A stretch of 64,000 bases of DNA from Taibaiella soli (GTDB lineage Bacteria > Bacteroidota > Bacteroidia > Chitinophagales > Chitinophagaceae), in contig NZ_QKTW01000015.1 in the NCBI RefSeq assembly GCF_003236175.1, forward strand, positions 124,001 to 188,000, given 5' to 3'. This document shows, one piece after another, positions 51,392 through 60,352 of the stretch (within the stretch, counting starts at the first letter, position 1; each line of letters starts with the position of its first letter). Position numbers and translations under genes: made by a program. A model generated the notes under the pieces. It saw only the letters and a program-made list of their open reading frames with translations. It made no database searches and had not been told where the DNA came from.

Positions 51392-52543
51392 ATGGCAGAT
51401 AAACATAAACTGGCCACTCGCCTCATTCACGCAGGCGTTCACCCCGATCCAACCACGGGTGCCATTATGACTCCGATTTACCAAACTTCTACTTATGTAC
51501 AAGCAGCTCCCGGCGATCACAAAGGCTATGAGTATGCCCGTACACAAAACCCAACCCGCACAGCGTTGCAAGACGCACTGGCCAGCATTGAGAACGGTCA
51601 GTACGGCCTTTGCTTCGGCAGCGGTATGGCAGCGACAGACGCAGTAGCAAAGTTGCTCCAACCGGGTGATGAAGTGATTGTTTCCAATGATCTTTACGGC
51701 GGTACTTATCGCATTTTCACCAAAGTATTTGCCAACTACGGCATTAAGTTTCATTTCATTGATATGAGCGATGCGCAAAACATCCGCAATTATATCAATG
51801 GCAATACCAAAATGGTTTGGGTAGAAACGCCAACTAATCCACTGCTCAATATCATCGATATTGAAGCGGCAGCAAAAATCAGCAAAGAGCACAAACTGCT
51901 GCTGGTGGTTGATAACACGTTCGCTTCTCCATACCTCCAGAATCCGCTCGATTTTGGCGCTGATATCGTATTGCATTCTGCAACTAAATATCTCGGTGGC
52001 CATAGCGATGTGGTGCATGGCGCGCTCATCATGAATGACGCTGCACTGGAAGAAAAACTCCGCTTTATCCAAAACAGCTGTGGCGCAGTTCCCGGTCCAC
52101 ACGACTGCTGGCTGGTACTGCGCGGTATCAAAACATTGCATGTTCGTATGCAACGCCATTGCGAAAACGGTAAAAAAATTGCTGAATATCTGCGCAGCCA
52201 TCCGAAAGTAGGCAAAACGATCTGGTGTGGTTTTGAAGATCATCCAAACCACGCAATCGCGAAGAAACAAATGCGCGACTTTGGTGGTATGATCTCTTTT
52301 ACGCTGAAAGATGATAACATCAACGCGGCGCTGGAAGTACTGAAGAAAACGAAACTCTTCTCGCTTGCTGAATCACTCGGTGGTGTAGAATCACTGATCG
52401 GTCACCCGGCCACAATGACACATGCGTCTATCCCACAGGAAGATCGCATTGCCCGCGGTCTCTCCGATTCTCTCATCCGGCTCAGCGTAGGTATTGAGGA
52501 TATAGATGATCTGATCGAAGATCTGAAACAGGCTATAGGATAA
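51392..52543 (+). CDS. Cys/Met metabolism PLP-dependent enzyme (cystathionine gamma-synthase or lyase type)
   Basis: The 383-aa product is a fold-type I PLP enzyme of trans-sulfuration. It has the PLP phosphate-binding GSGMAATDA (76-84), the cofactor-holding D174 in VVDNTFASPYLQNP and the Schiff-base lysine K199 in HSATKYLGGHSD. The region YEYARTQNPTR (46-56) is the substrate-side loop. Sequence alone does not separate cystathionine gamma-synthase from gamma-lyase in this group. It precedes scoA after a heptad-repeat junction but is probably not in the same pathway. Confidence 0.92.
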   Translation: MADKHKLATRLIHAGVHPDPTTGAIMTPIYQTSTYVQAAPGDHKGYEYARTQNPTRTALQDALASIENGQYGLCFGSGMAATDAVAKLLQPGDEVIVSNDLYGGTYRIFTKVFANYGIKFHFIDMSDAQNIRNYINGNTKMVWVETPTNPLLNIIDIEAAAKISKEHKLLLVVDNTFASPYLQNPLDFGADIVLHSATKYLGGHSDVVHGALIMNDAALEEKLRFIQNSCGAVPGPHDCWLVLRGIKTLHVRMQRHCENGKKIAEYLRSHPKVGKTIWCGFEDHPNHAIAKKQMRDFGGMISFTLKDDNINAALEVLKKTKLFSLAESLGGVESLIGHPATMTHASIPQEDRIARGLSDSLIRLSVGIEDIDDLIEDLKQAIG

Positions 52544-52636
52544 TTGGTCAATTAGTTAATGAGGCAATTCGGCAATTAAGTCGAAACGTACTCGCGACCA
52601 CTTAACCTTTTAACTTTTTAACGAATTAACTAATCA
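52544..52636. repeat. Inverted heptad/octad repeat pair before scoA
   Basis: The left arm starts right after the upstream stop (GGTCAATT-AGTTAATG-AGGCAATT-CGGCAATT, 8-nt period); the right arm (TTAACCTTTTAACTTTTTAA and ATTAACTAAT) ends 3 nt before the scoA ATG. ATTAGTTAAT (52551-52560) is perfectly inverted at 52625-52634. Confidence 0.75.
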
Positions 52637-52639
52637 GAA

Positions 52640-53341
52640 ATGGGTTTAAATAAAGTTGTTACAAACGCGGACGAGGCAATTAAAGACATTCAGTCGGGTG
52701 CGACTTTGATGCTTGGTGGCTTTGGTCTTTGCGGCATTCCGGAAAATTGTATTTCCGCACTCGTTCGCAAGGGCGTTAATGAACTGACTTGTATTTCTAA
52801 CAACGCCGGTGTAGACGATTTCGGCATTGGTCTGCTGTTGCAGAAAAGACAAGTAAAGAAAATGATTGCGTCTTATGTTGGCGAAAACGCAGAGTTTGAG
52901 CGTCAGCTGCTCAGCGGCGAACTGGAAGTAGAATTGATTCCGCAAGGCACACTGGCTACACGTTGTATGGCGGCTGGCTATGGCATGCCTGCAGTTTTTG
53001 TACTGGCTGGTGTTGGTACGGAAGTGGCGGAAGGTAAGGAAACACGCACTTTCGACGGTAAAGAATACTTGATGGAATATGCGTTCAATTCTGATTTCGC
53101 CATCGTAAAAGCATGGAAAGGTGATACGCAAGGCAACCTGATCTTCAGAGATACTGCCCGCAACTTCAACCCAATGATGGCAATGGCTGGCAAAATCACC
53201 ATCGCTGAAGTAGAAGAACTGGTACAACCCGGCGAACTGGATCCAAACTTCATCCACGTTCCAGGTATCTATGTTCACCGCATTTTTCAGGGAACAGACT
53301 ATGAGAAACGGATTGAGCAACGTACTACACGTAAAAAATAG
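52640..53341 (+). CDS. scoA: 3-oxoacid CoA-transferase subunit A
   Basis: The 233-aa product is the alpha subunit of succinyl-CoA:3-ketoacid CoA-transferase, used for acetoacetate and related ketoacids. It has the CoA-transferase family I signature GGFGLCGIPENCISAL (29-44) and GVGTEVAEGKETRTFDGKEYLMEY. It needs subunit B, which is 488 bp downstream instead of adjacent, because a four-helix-bundle gene separates them. Confidence 0.96.
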   Translation: MGLNKVVTNADEAIKDIQSGATLMLGGFGLCGIPENCISALVRKGVNELTCISNNAGVDDFGIGLLLQKRQVKKMIASYVGENAEFERQLLSGELEVELIPQGTLATRCMAAGYGMPAVFVLAGVGTEVAEGKETRTFDGKEYLMEYAFNSDFAIVKAWKGDTQGNLIFRDTARNFNPMMAMAGKITIAEVEELVQPGELDPNFIHVPGIYVHRIFQGTDYEKRIEQRTTRKK

Positions 53342-53352
53342 TCGGCAAAACG

Positions 53353-53827
53353 ATAATTGGTTAAAGGGTTAAAACGTCGTTGCGTGGAAACATTCAAAAC
53401 ATACAAAAGCTTTACAGAATTGGAAGTTTGGCAACAGGCGAGAAATTTCAAAATTGATCTGTATGAATTGATACAAAGTTTTCCGACCGGGGAAAAATAC
53501 AGTTTGACAGATCAAATCAAAAGAGCATCGAGGTCAATTGCGAGTAATATAGCAGAGGGATACGGTCGCTTTTCATACAAAGATCAAATGCATTTCTGCA
53601 TACTGGCTCGCGGTTCTCTTTTTGAATGTCAAAACCATATCATTGATGCACACGATTGCCAATATATTTCGGACGACGCTAAAAAAATCTTTCTGGAAAA
53701 ATCAAATAATCTAAGTAGAATTCTCAACGGTTATATTTCCTGGCTAAAGACAATGGCGAACAAATAATGGGCGGCAGACGCTGACTTGTTTAACCATTTA
53801 CCTTTTTTAACCATTTAACTAACTAAA
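53353..53827. repeat. Inverted heptad repeats flanking the four-helix-bundle gene
   Basis: The left arm (53353-53375, ATTGGTTAAAGGGTTAAAAC) follows the scoA stop; the right arm (53788-53827, TTTAACC / TTTACC / TTAACC / TTTAAC words) ends directly at the scoB ATG. TGGTTAAA (53358-53365) is inverted at 53789-53796. The right arm is also similar, in the same orientation, to the arm before scoA. Confidence 0.7.
53384..53767 (+). CDS. Four-helix-bundle protein (23S rRNA intervening-sequence protein family)
   Basis: From the GTG at 53384 the product is 127 aa (METFKTYKSFTELEVWQQARNF...) and matches the TIGR02436-type four-helix-bundle proteins: FTELEVWQQAR, then SLTDQIKRASRSIASNIAEGYGRFS, and a final helix ending GYISWLKTMANK. 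Relatives are encoded by intervening sequences in 23S rRNA genes and by accessory genes of diversity-generating retroelements; the biochemical role is unclear. There is no ATG. A TTG at 53357 would add residues encoded by the left repeat arm. Its place inside scoA-scoB, bracketed by inverted repeats, suggests insertion. Confidence 0.85.
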   Translation: METFKTYKSFTELEVWQQARNFKIDLYELIQSFPTGEKYSLTDQIKRASRSIASNIAEGYGRFSYKDQMHFCILARGSLFECQNHIIDAHDCQYISDDAKKIFLEKSNNLSRILNGYISWLKTMANK

Positions 53828-53828
53828 A

Positions 53829-54485
53829 ATGGCACTTAATAAAGAACAAATTGCTCAACGAATAGCTAAAGAACTAAAAGACGGCTATTACGTAAATCTG
53901 GGTATCGGAATACCGACATTGGTGGCCAACTACATTCCGGAAGGCGTGGAAGTGGTACTGCAAAGTGAGAATGGGTTGCTGGGTATGGGTCCTTTTCCTT
54001 TTGAGGGAGATGAAGATCCGGATCTGATCAACGCTGGTAAACAAACTATCACAACTTTACCAGGCTCGTCAATCTTCGACAGCGCTATGAGCTTCGGGAT
54101 GATCCGTGGTGGCAAAGTAGACCTTACCGTTCTCGGTGCTATGGAAGTAGCAGACAATGGCGATATCGCCAACTGGAAAATTCCGGGTAAAATGGTAAAA
54201 GGTATGGGCGGCGCGATGGACCTCGTTGCAGCTGCAAAAAATATCATTGTGGCGATGCAGCATACCAATCCGAAAGGAGAAAGTAAACTGTTGCCTAAAT
54301 GTACTTTGCCACTCACAGGCGTGCACTGCGTGAAAAAAATCGTTACAGATCTCGGCGTTTTCGAAGTAACAGAAGAAGGCTTCCGCTGTCTGGAATATGC
54401 GCCGGGCGTCACTATTGAAGAGATCAAAGCAAAAACAGCTGGACGTCTCGTAATTGCCGATGATGTAAAAGAAATGGCTGTTTAA
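53829..54485 (+). CDS. scoB: 3-oxoacid CoA-transferase subunit B
   Basis: The 218-aa beta subunit carries the catalytic glutamate E47 in LQSENGLLGMGPFP and the GIGIPTLVANYIP motif (25-37). With subunit A it transfers CoA from succinyl-CoA to acetoacetate. The start codon directly abuts a TTTAACC repeat arm. The ArsC-like gene follows after 12 nt. Confidence 0.96.
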   Translation: MALNKEQIAQRIAKELKDGYYVNLGIGIPTLVANYIPEGVEVVLQSENGLLGMGPFPFEGDEDPDLINAGKQTITTLPGSSIFDSAMSFGMIRGGKVDLTVLGAMEVADNGDIANWKIPGKMVKGMGGAMDLVAAAKNIIVAMQHTNPKGESKLLPKCTLPLTGVHCVKKIVTDLGVFEVTEEGFRCLEYAPGVTIEEIKAKTAGRLVIADDVKEMAV

Positions 54486-54497
54486 AAAACATTCATC

Positions 54498-54845
54498 ATG
54501 TCAGAGATCATTATTTACCACAACGGACGCTGCAGCAAAAGCCGCGGTGCTTTAGAAATTCTCCAGGAAAAAGGAGTACCGCATGAAGTGCGCTACTACC
54601 TGATGGAACCACTTTCCAAAGCCGAACTGAAAAGACTGCTTAAGAAACTGGGCATGAAAGCGGAAGAGATCGTACGAAAATCAGAGACGCTTTATAAAGA
54701 AGAATATAAAGACAAAAAACTTACCAATGAAGAATGGATTGCGGTATTGGCCGAACATCCGATTCTCATTGAGCGACCAATTGTCGAAAATGGAGACAAA
54801 GCTGTAGTGGCGAGGCCACCAGAAAAAGTATTGGAAATCCTCTAA
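54498..54845 (+). CDS. ArsC-family protein (arsenate reductase-like)
   Basis: The 115-aa product is a thioredoxin-fold ArsC protein. Catalytic C12 lies in YHNGRCSKSRGALEIL, and an arginine-containing IERPIVENGDKAVVARPPEKV matches the substrate-site arginines of glutaredoxin-linked arsenate reductases. No ars regulator or efflux gene is nearby; its place 12 nt after scoB suggests operon expression. True arsenate activity versus a general Spx/ArsC role cannot be decided. Confidence 0.9.
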   Translation: MSEIIIYHNGRCSKSRGALEILQEKGVPHEVRYYLMEPLSKAELKRLLKKLGMKAEEIVRKSETLYKEEYKDKKLTNEEWIAVLAEHPILIERPIVENGDKAVVARPPEKVLEIL

Positions 54846-54874
54846 GCTTTTTAAGTTCCTCAAATAGTTTAACG

Positions 54875-54908
54875 ATCCCAACCGAGCACTCGGTTGGGAT
54901 TTTTTTAA
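54875..54908 (+). terminator. Terminator of the sco-arsC operon
   Basis: ATCCCAACCGAG and CTCGGTTGGGAT pair around CA with a following run of seven T. Confidence 0.96.
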
Positions 54909-54971
54909 TACGTAAAATCATTTATATAACTTGGTAGAAAATTCCGGAGCTCTATTTAAAATTATTATTAA

Positions 54972-55379
54972 ATGAAAAGACTCTTCCTTCTTGCTATTTC
55001 ATGTGCTATTACATTTCAGCTTTCAGCCCAACAGAAAAATTCCGAAAAAGAATATGCGCATAAACCTTTGTGGATCGGGATGATGGACGATACAACTGCA
55101 AACTTCTTTGAGGTGGAAAAAGCCTACAACACTTATTGGGCACACCACGAAAAGCCGGAAGGCGAAGACGATGTGATCGGCGAGCACAAAGAGCGCGAAA
55201 AAATCCCTTCAAAACGCAAGCAGAAAAAAATCTGGTCAGAGAATGACCTTCGCATGGCGGTTAAAAAATATGAACGCTGGCACGAAAGTACGCTGCCATG
55301 GGTCCGCGACGACGGCCGCATTCTTACACCGAACGAACGGCTTGCTATATGGAAAGCGCAGCAAAATACCAGTAAATAA
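54972..55379 (+). CDS. Small secreted hypothetical protein
   Basis: The 135-aa product has a signal peptide (MKRLFLLAISCAITFQLSAQ) and a charged mature part with the segment REKIPSKRKQKKIWSENDLR and YERWHESTLPWVRDDGRILT. I do not recognise it from a characterised family. It ends 28 nt before the start of the large T9SS propeller gene, so the two are probably cotranscribed and may function together at the cell surface. Confidence 0.75.
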   Translation: MKRLFLLAISCAITFQLSAQQKNSEKEYAHKPLWIGMMDDTTANFFEVEKAYNTYWAHHEKPEGEDDVIGEHKEREKIPSKRKQKKIWSENDLRMAVKKYERWHESTLPWVRDDGRILTPNERLAIWKAQQNTSK

Positions 55380-55407
55380 CCACATCTCTCATTTGCAAGC
55401 AGCAGTT

Positions 55408-58400
55408 ATGAAATCATTTTTACTCGCTTTTTCCCTACTCGTCGGTTCAGTTTACATAAGCACTGCACAACAGGCAATGGGCCCCTGGAGCAATACCGGA
55501 CCAATTAATTTTCCTATAAATGTTAGCGGTCAGGTAGATGGCATTGGTCGCGTCAGCCAGATTAAATTCCACCCGACAAACAACCAGAAAATATATGCAG
55601 TAAGCGCATCTGGCGGATTATATATTTCGTCGAACAACGGACAAACCTGGGCGCCTACGATTGGCACCGAGACTTTGCCGGCAACGTCTTGTTCCGCAGT
55701 TTGCGTTGACTATACCAACGATCAGATTATTTACCTGTGTCTTGGTGATGCCAATTACTACAGCAATAACTACGGCATTTATAAAAGTACTGACGGCGGC
55801 ATTACCTGGAACGCATCCAATAGCGGCATTGGCGCCAACATGGCGGTAGAGATTCTGATGGACCCTGCCAATCACAATAACATCGTTGCAGCAACTAAAG
55901 GCGGTATATGGAAAACCACAAATGCCGGCGCTTCCTGGACATTAAAAGCATCCGGACAATTCCGCGATATGAAAGCGGCTCCGGCGAGCAGCACAAAACT
56001 CTATGCAGCAACAGCAACACAGTTCTTCGTCAGTAATGATTTTGGTGATACCTGGACACAAATCACCAGCGGCATTGTTGTTCCATCCGGTAACGGAGGT
56101 ATGCGCATTGCTGTGAGTGCGGCAGATCCTTCACGTGTATATTTGGCGACCACGGGCAGCAACGGCGTTATTATGCGTTCGGCAAACGGAGGTACAAGTT
56201 TTACTACCACTTACAGCAGCTCATCGCAATGCCTTGTTTGCTATGATGCCAATCCCTCTTCGGGCTCACAGGGAGACTATAATCTCGATTTAACCTGTAA
56301 TCCGCAAAACGCCAATGAAGTGATACTGATTGCGCACAATGTATGGCGTTCCACTGATGGTGGCGTGAACTGGAGCAAACGCACCAGCTGGTACAACGAA
56401 GTGCATACGGATATGCATCACATTGAATTTAATCCCTACAACAACGCGCAGCTGTTTAATGCGAATGACGGTGGCGTATGGCTTTCTACAGATACTTTAG
56501 CGACTGCATGGTCACCGAGAAGCGACGGACTCGCAGCTACCGAAATATACCATGCCGCTCAAAGCCCTCAGGTGCGCCAGATGGTAAGCATCGGTACGCA
56601 AGACAACGGTGAACTTTATTTTAGCAACAACTGGAAATGTAATCGCGGTGGCGACTGGAGCGCAAAATGCAGATTCGATTATGCGACACCCGCCACAGTA
56701 TACTATCTGGGTAACGGCAAACGCCGAAATCTTTTGCCATTAGGCGGTGAGCAAACTTATAATTGCCCGTTTGATCCAACCAATAATGCAACGCTGGAGT
56801 TCTTGCCTTCAATGACGAACGTTGCGTTCATTGCCAAAGACAGCATCTGGTGCAGCACGAATATTAATACAAGCAATCCGATTTGGTCGCTCATCCGCAG
56901 TGCTACTGAAACAATCAGAGATATTGCTTCGTGCCGGGCAGACAGCAATATCCTCTATTATGTGACATCCGCAGGACATATTTTCCGCAGCGACAATGCA
57001 CTGGCAACAGCTCCGGTATTTACGCAGCTCAACACGCCGGGCAGCACCTCCGCTACTGCTAGTATTACAACCAACAAGAACAATGCAAATGTGGTATTTC
57101 TATCCTGCAATGCGGGTATTTACCGCTCTGCCGACAAAGGTGTTACCTGGACAAATATCACTGGCACCGGGCTTTCGGGCGCCAACATCCGCAAGATTAT
57201 CCACGACGATAACTCAACCAATGAACGCCTGTTTGTAAACGCTGCAAACTTTGTGCATTACAAAGACAACACAACGGCAAGCTGGACCAATCACAGCACC
57301 AATCAAGGATTGCCATCTGTTTGTAACGTCACCGATATGATGATTTACAACCCAGGCAATGCATCTTCCATCTTGCGTCTTTCTACCTATGGGCGCGGCG
57401 TTTGGGAATGCGATATCAATGATAACCTGCCACCGTTTGTTGATTTTATTGCAGACAAACAACAAGTATGTCCGGGAGATACCGTTCGCTTTTACAAGAC
57501 TGTTTATGGAAATGCAACCTCTTTCAGCTGGACGTTTCCCGGTGGCACGCCAGCCACGTCTACGCTAGATTCTCCTGTGGTCGTATACAATACTGTAGAC
57601 ACGGTTGATGTAACACTTACCGCTGCAAGCCCGGGAGGCACTACAGCCAATACAAAAACCGCTTATATCCGCATCACCAACGGACAGACTACGCCGCTGG
57701 CGGAAGGCTTTGAAGGTGCAACTTACCCGCCTGCAAACTGGCAATTACTATCAAACAGCGGTAACGCATGGCAGCAAACCAGTACTGTTGGCGGCTTTGG
57801 CGCCAGCGCACATGCCATCACATTTGACAATTATGATAATGACGCCGGTGGCATGCACGATATTATTTTTACACCAACGGTAGATCTCACGGGCACAACA
57901 AAGGCCAGGTTAACCTTTGACGTGGCCTATGCTCCTTATAGCTCTGCTTATCCCGACAGCCTGATGGTACAGATATCTACTGACTGCGGAAAACATTATA
58001 TCCCGATTTACATAAAGAGCGGAAATACACTTGCCACCGCACCAGCCTACACAAGTTCAACTTTTGTTCCGACAGCAGCCCAGTGGCGCAAAGACACTAT
58101 TTCGCTCAATTCATATACCGGTGGCAGCATAAAATTATCCTTTGAAAATATCGGATACTACGGACAAGCAATTTACCTGGACAATATCAATATTGAGAGG
58201 TCACCGTCTGCTGATTTTTACACGAACGACACAGCCACTTGTATCAACAACGTTGTGCACTTCATTGATTCATCAACAAATGCTACTTCTTTACTGTGGT
58301 CTTTTCCTGGCGGCACGCCATCTAGTTCTACGCAACAACAGCCTTCTGTAACATACGCCAGCGCTGGCTTTTATAGTGTTACGCTTAAAGCCATTAATGG

Positions 58401-58923
58401 TTATGGTGTCGATACCGAAGTAAAAACCAGTTATATCAACGTTCATCCGTTACCAACGGTATCAATCGTAAATACAAACAACATCCTGACAACCACCGGC
58501 ACCAGCGGAACCTACCAATGGTATCTCAATGGCAACCTCATCAGCGGTGCAACTAATAACAGCTATCAGCCCACACAAGCCGGCAACTATACAGTAAACG
58601 TTGCAGATGCAGCGGGCTGCAGTGCCACCTCCGTGGCATATACTTATCTCAGCGTTAACAACGTAAAAAGCGGCGCAACAAAAATATATCCGAATCCTAC
58701 TTCTGGCATATTGAATATAAGTGTTGCCGAGCTTCACGGAGCAAGCGCTATCATCAGATGTTACAATGCTGCGGGCGTAATGGTAAAAGAAATGACCACG
58801 GCAATCATAAATAGCAAATTGCAATGCCAGCTGAATCTGGAAACATTGCCACGCGGCATTTATAGTCTGCGCATCTCATCAAATGAAGGACAGCAAATCC
58901 GTCAGAATATTGTACTGAAATAG
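55408..58923 (+). CDS. Secreted beta-propeller/PKD protein with T9SS sorting domain
   Basis: From the ATG at 55408 the product is 1171 aa with signal peptide MKSFLLAFSLLVGSVYISTA. Residues about 35-670 form a propeller with repeated Asp-box/VPS10-like motifs (STDGGITWNAS, TTNAGASWTLK, SNDFGDTWTQI, SADKGVTWTNI). Two PKD domains follow (FIADKQQVCPGDTV... with SFSWTFPGGTPA; and DFYTNDTATCINNVV... with LLWSFPGGTPS), separated by a MAM-like region (GFEGATYPPANWQL), and the end is a sorting domain (KIYPNPTSGILNIS, GIYSLRI). It would be surface-exposed. I reject the in-frame start at 55243 because it overlaps the preceding gene. Confidence 0.87.
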   Translation: MKSFLLAFSLLVGSVYISTAQQAMGPWSNTGPINFPINVSGQVDGIGRVSQIKFHPTNNQKIYAVSASGGLYISSNNGQTWAPTIGTETLPATSCSAVCVDYTNDQIIYLCLGDANYYSNNYGIYKSTDGGITWNASNSGIGANMAVEILMDPANHNNIVAATKGGIWKTTNAGASWTLKASGQFRDMKAAPASSTKLYAATATQFFVSNDFGDTWTQITSGIVVPSGNGGMRIAVSAADPSRVYLATTGSNGVIMRSANGGTSFTTTYSSSSQCLVCYDANPSSGSQGDYNLDLTCNPQNANEVILIAHNVWRSTDGGVNWSKRTSWYNEVHTDMHHIEFNPYNNAQLFNANDGGVWLSTDTLATAWSPRSDGLAATEIYHAAQSPQVRQMVSIGTQDNGELYFSNNWKCNRGGDWSAKCRFDYATPATVYYLGNGKRRNLLPLGGEQTYNCPFDPTNNATLEFLPSMTNVAFIAKDSIWCSTNINTSNPIWSLIRSATETIRDIASCRADSNILYYVTSAGHIFRSDNALATAPVFTQLNTPGSTSATASITTNKNNANVVFLSCNAGIYRSADKGVTWTNITGTGLSGANIRKIIHDDNSTNERLFVNAANFVHYKDNTTASWTNHSTNQGLPSVCNVTDMMIYNPGNASSILRLSTYGRGVWECDINDNLPPFVDFIADKQQVCPGDTVRFYKTVYGNATSFSWTFPGGTPATSTLDSPVVVYNTVDTVDVTLTAASPGGTTANTKTAYIRITNGQTTPLAEGFEGATYPPANWQLLSNSGNAWQQTSTVGGFGASAHAITFDNYDNDAGGMHDIIFTPTVDLTGTTKARLTFDVAYAPYSSAYPDSLMVQISTDCGKHYIPIYIKSGNTLATAPAYTSSTFVPTAAQWRKDTISLNSYTGGSIKLSFENIGYYGQAIYLDNINIERSPSADFYTNDTATCINNVVHFIDSSTNATSLLWSFPGGTPSSSTQQQPSVTYASAGFYSVTLKAINGYGVDTEVKTSYINVHPLPTVSIVNTNNILTTTGTSGTYQWYLNGNLISGATNNSYQPTQAGNYTVNVADAAGCSATSVAYTYLSVNNVKSGATKIYPNPTSGILNISVAELHGASAIIRCYNAAGVMVKEMTTAIINSKLQCQLNLETLPRGIYSLRISSNEGQQIRQNIVLK

Positions 58924-58973
58924 CATTTCTTTTAAATCGCTGATACAAAGCGAAAATCATATCATTTTTACTC

Positions 58974-59000
58974 AAAGGCTCTTTAAATGGAGCCTTTTTT
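58974..59000 (+). terminator. Terminator of the propeller gene
   Basis: AAAGGCTC and GAGCCTTT pair around TTTAAATG with a T run after. An ATG in frame at 58987 lies inside it, which argues for the later start of the next gene. Confidence 0.88.
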
Positions 59001-59043
59001 ACTATATATTTTTTATCTTAGGAGTTTGTGTAACCCCAAACAA

Positions 59044-60090
59044 ATGCTCTTTAGCAGAAAAATAAATTTGCTGTTCTGGCTGCTGCTTTTCTCGCTGCCG
59101 GTGATGGCGCGTGAACATGGTAAGAAAAGTCCTACTGAACAAGATATGGTCAGCGAGATTGTTTCCTGCCTTAGAGCAAAAGACGGTTATGCCTACATCA
59201 AACTTTTCCCGCCCAGCGACAGTATGGCTTCGTGGATTGTACAGAGCGCCGATCAGCAAAGCAAACTCTACGCAGAAATGGTGAATCAATTGCAGAACCC
59301 GGAAATCGGGATGCATACAGACTCTATGATTGACGCACTTGCCAAGGGCAGTTTCGACTCTGTGATTACCAAAGGTGAAAACATGGGCATTCATTGGAGT
59401 GCCATTGTGCAGGTTCGCTACGAACTGATAAAAATGAAAGAAACCCGCGATAGAGTTTACGAAAAAGTAGCGCCCACACGGTTTCTGGGATTCATCTTCT
59501 TTCGTGATATGCTGACGCGAAAAACATATGGCGTTTCGGTCAATGATATCATGCAAATACGCGGCGACTGGTATGGTGGTCAGATCAAAGGATTATTTCT
59601 TGCATCCACAACGGATGAATATCTGGCTGCGCTGAAAAAGAAGAAAAAGAAAAATACTGACTCGCTAAAAACGGCAGCAGCAACAGAGTCTGCAGATGCA
59701 CCTACAACCGGCCCACAAAAAATCATCGTAGAGCGCAAGCTTTATTCCGGCATGTTTGATAATCAGATTCCCGTTCAGCTTTACATCCGTTATCTCAAGG
59801 GGAATTGCCCCGAAGTAACCTGCATATGGGAGGCTTTCTACAAATTCGGCGATCAGGATGATTATATAAAACTGGATGTTTCTAAGAACCCCGACGGCAA
59901 ATGGGTTTTTACCGAAAATCCCGCTCAAGGCAGTATGGAGTTAACCTTAGACAAAGATAAATATACAGGCACCTGGCTTTCTTCCGACAACCAGACAGGC
60001 TACGATGTAAAACTCACAGAAATCCCCGCCACTCCTAAAAAGATTGAAAGAATGGATGAGGTGTTTGAGAAAGAACTTTTTTCTAAGTAA
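59044..60090 (+). CDS. Secreted protein of unknown function
   Basis: From the ATG at 59044 the product is 348 aa. A signal peptide (MLFSRKINLLFWLLLFSLPVMA) precedes REHGKK. The region 30-190 is helical and includes the lysine-rich linker KKKKKKNTDSLK at about 198-210; 220-330 is predicted beta-rich (LYSGMFDNQIPVQLYIRYL... GTWLSSDNQTGYDV), resembling a small ligand-binding domain of the kind also seen in the DUF3298 lipoprotein N-terminus (similar GKWLSADGKKTYDIDL). No family recognised. No T9SS domain. Both are guesses from composition. Confidence 0.7.
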   Translation: MLFSRKINLLFWLLLFSLPVMAREHGKKSPTEQDMVSEIVSCLRAKDGYAYIKLFPPSDSMASWIVQSADQQSKLYAEMVNQLQNPEIGMHTDSMIDALAKGSFDSVITKGENMGIHWSAIVQVRYELIKMKETRDRVYEKVAPTRFLGFIFFRDMLTRKTYGVSVNDIMQIRGDWYGGQIKGLFLASTTDEYLAALKKKKKKNTDSLKTAAATESADAPTTGPQKIIVERKLYSGMFDNQIPVQLYIRYLKGNCPEVTCIWEAFYKFGDQDDYIKLDVSKNPDGKWVFTENPAQGSMELTLDKDKYTGTWLSSDNQTGYDVKLTEIPATPKKIERMDEVFEKELFSK

Positions 60091-60302
60091 TGTGGAGCAT
60101 GTGTTTTTAATCTGAGGGAATATGCTTGTCAATTCTCTTGAACCGGCAGATAGGAAATATATTCTAGTGCCTCGGAGATTAAACACACAGACACATCTGT
60201 CACATCCAAACAAATTCACACATTTCAGCGAACTATCGAATTAACCAATTGACCGATTGATCCGACAGCAGAATCGACGAGCCGTAGACTGAGATTGTTC
60301 CG

Positions 60303-60310
60303 TAACTTTA
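60303..60310 (+). promoter_or_regulatory. Possible -7 element of the Mg-chelatase-like gene
   Basis: TAACTTTA is one base from TAnnTTTG and ends directly before an upstream ATG that it would exclude from the transcript. -33 box unclear. Confidence 0.35.
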
Positions 60311-60352
60311 ATGAACGCAGGCAGCCGGCAAAACCGGCATGTTATTCATTTT

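Noticed and set aside
53357-53383. TTG start for the four-helix-bundle protein
   Set aside because: The additional residues are encoded by the repeat arm, and the family normally begins close to the FTELEVW motif, which favours the GTG at 53384.
58987-59043. Early start of the secreted protein after the propeller gene
   Set aside because: The ATG lies in the terminator hairpin; the signal peptide starts at 59044.
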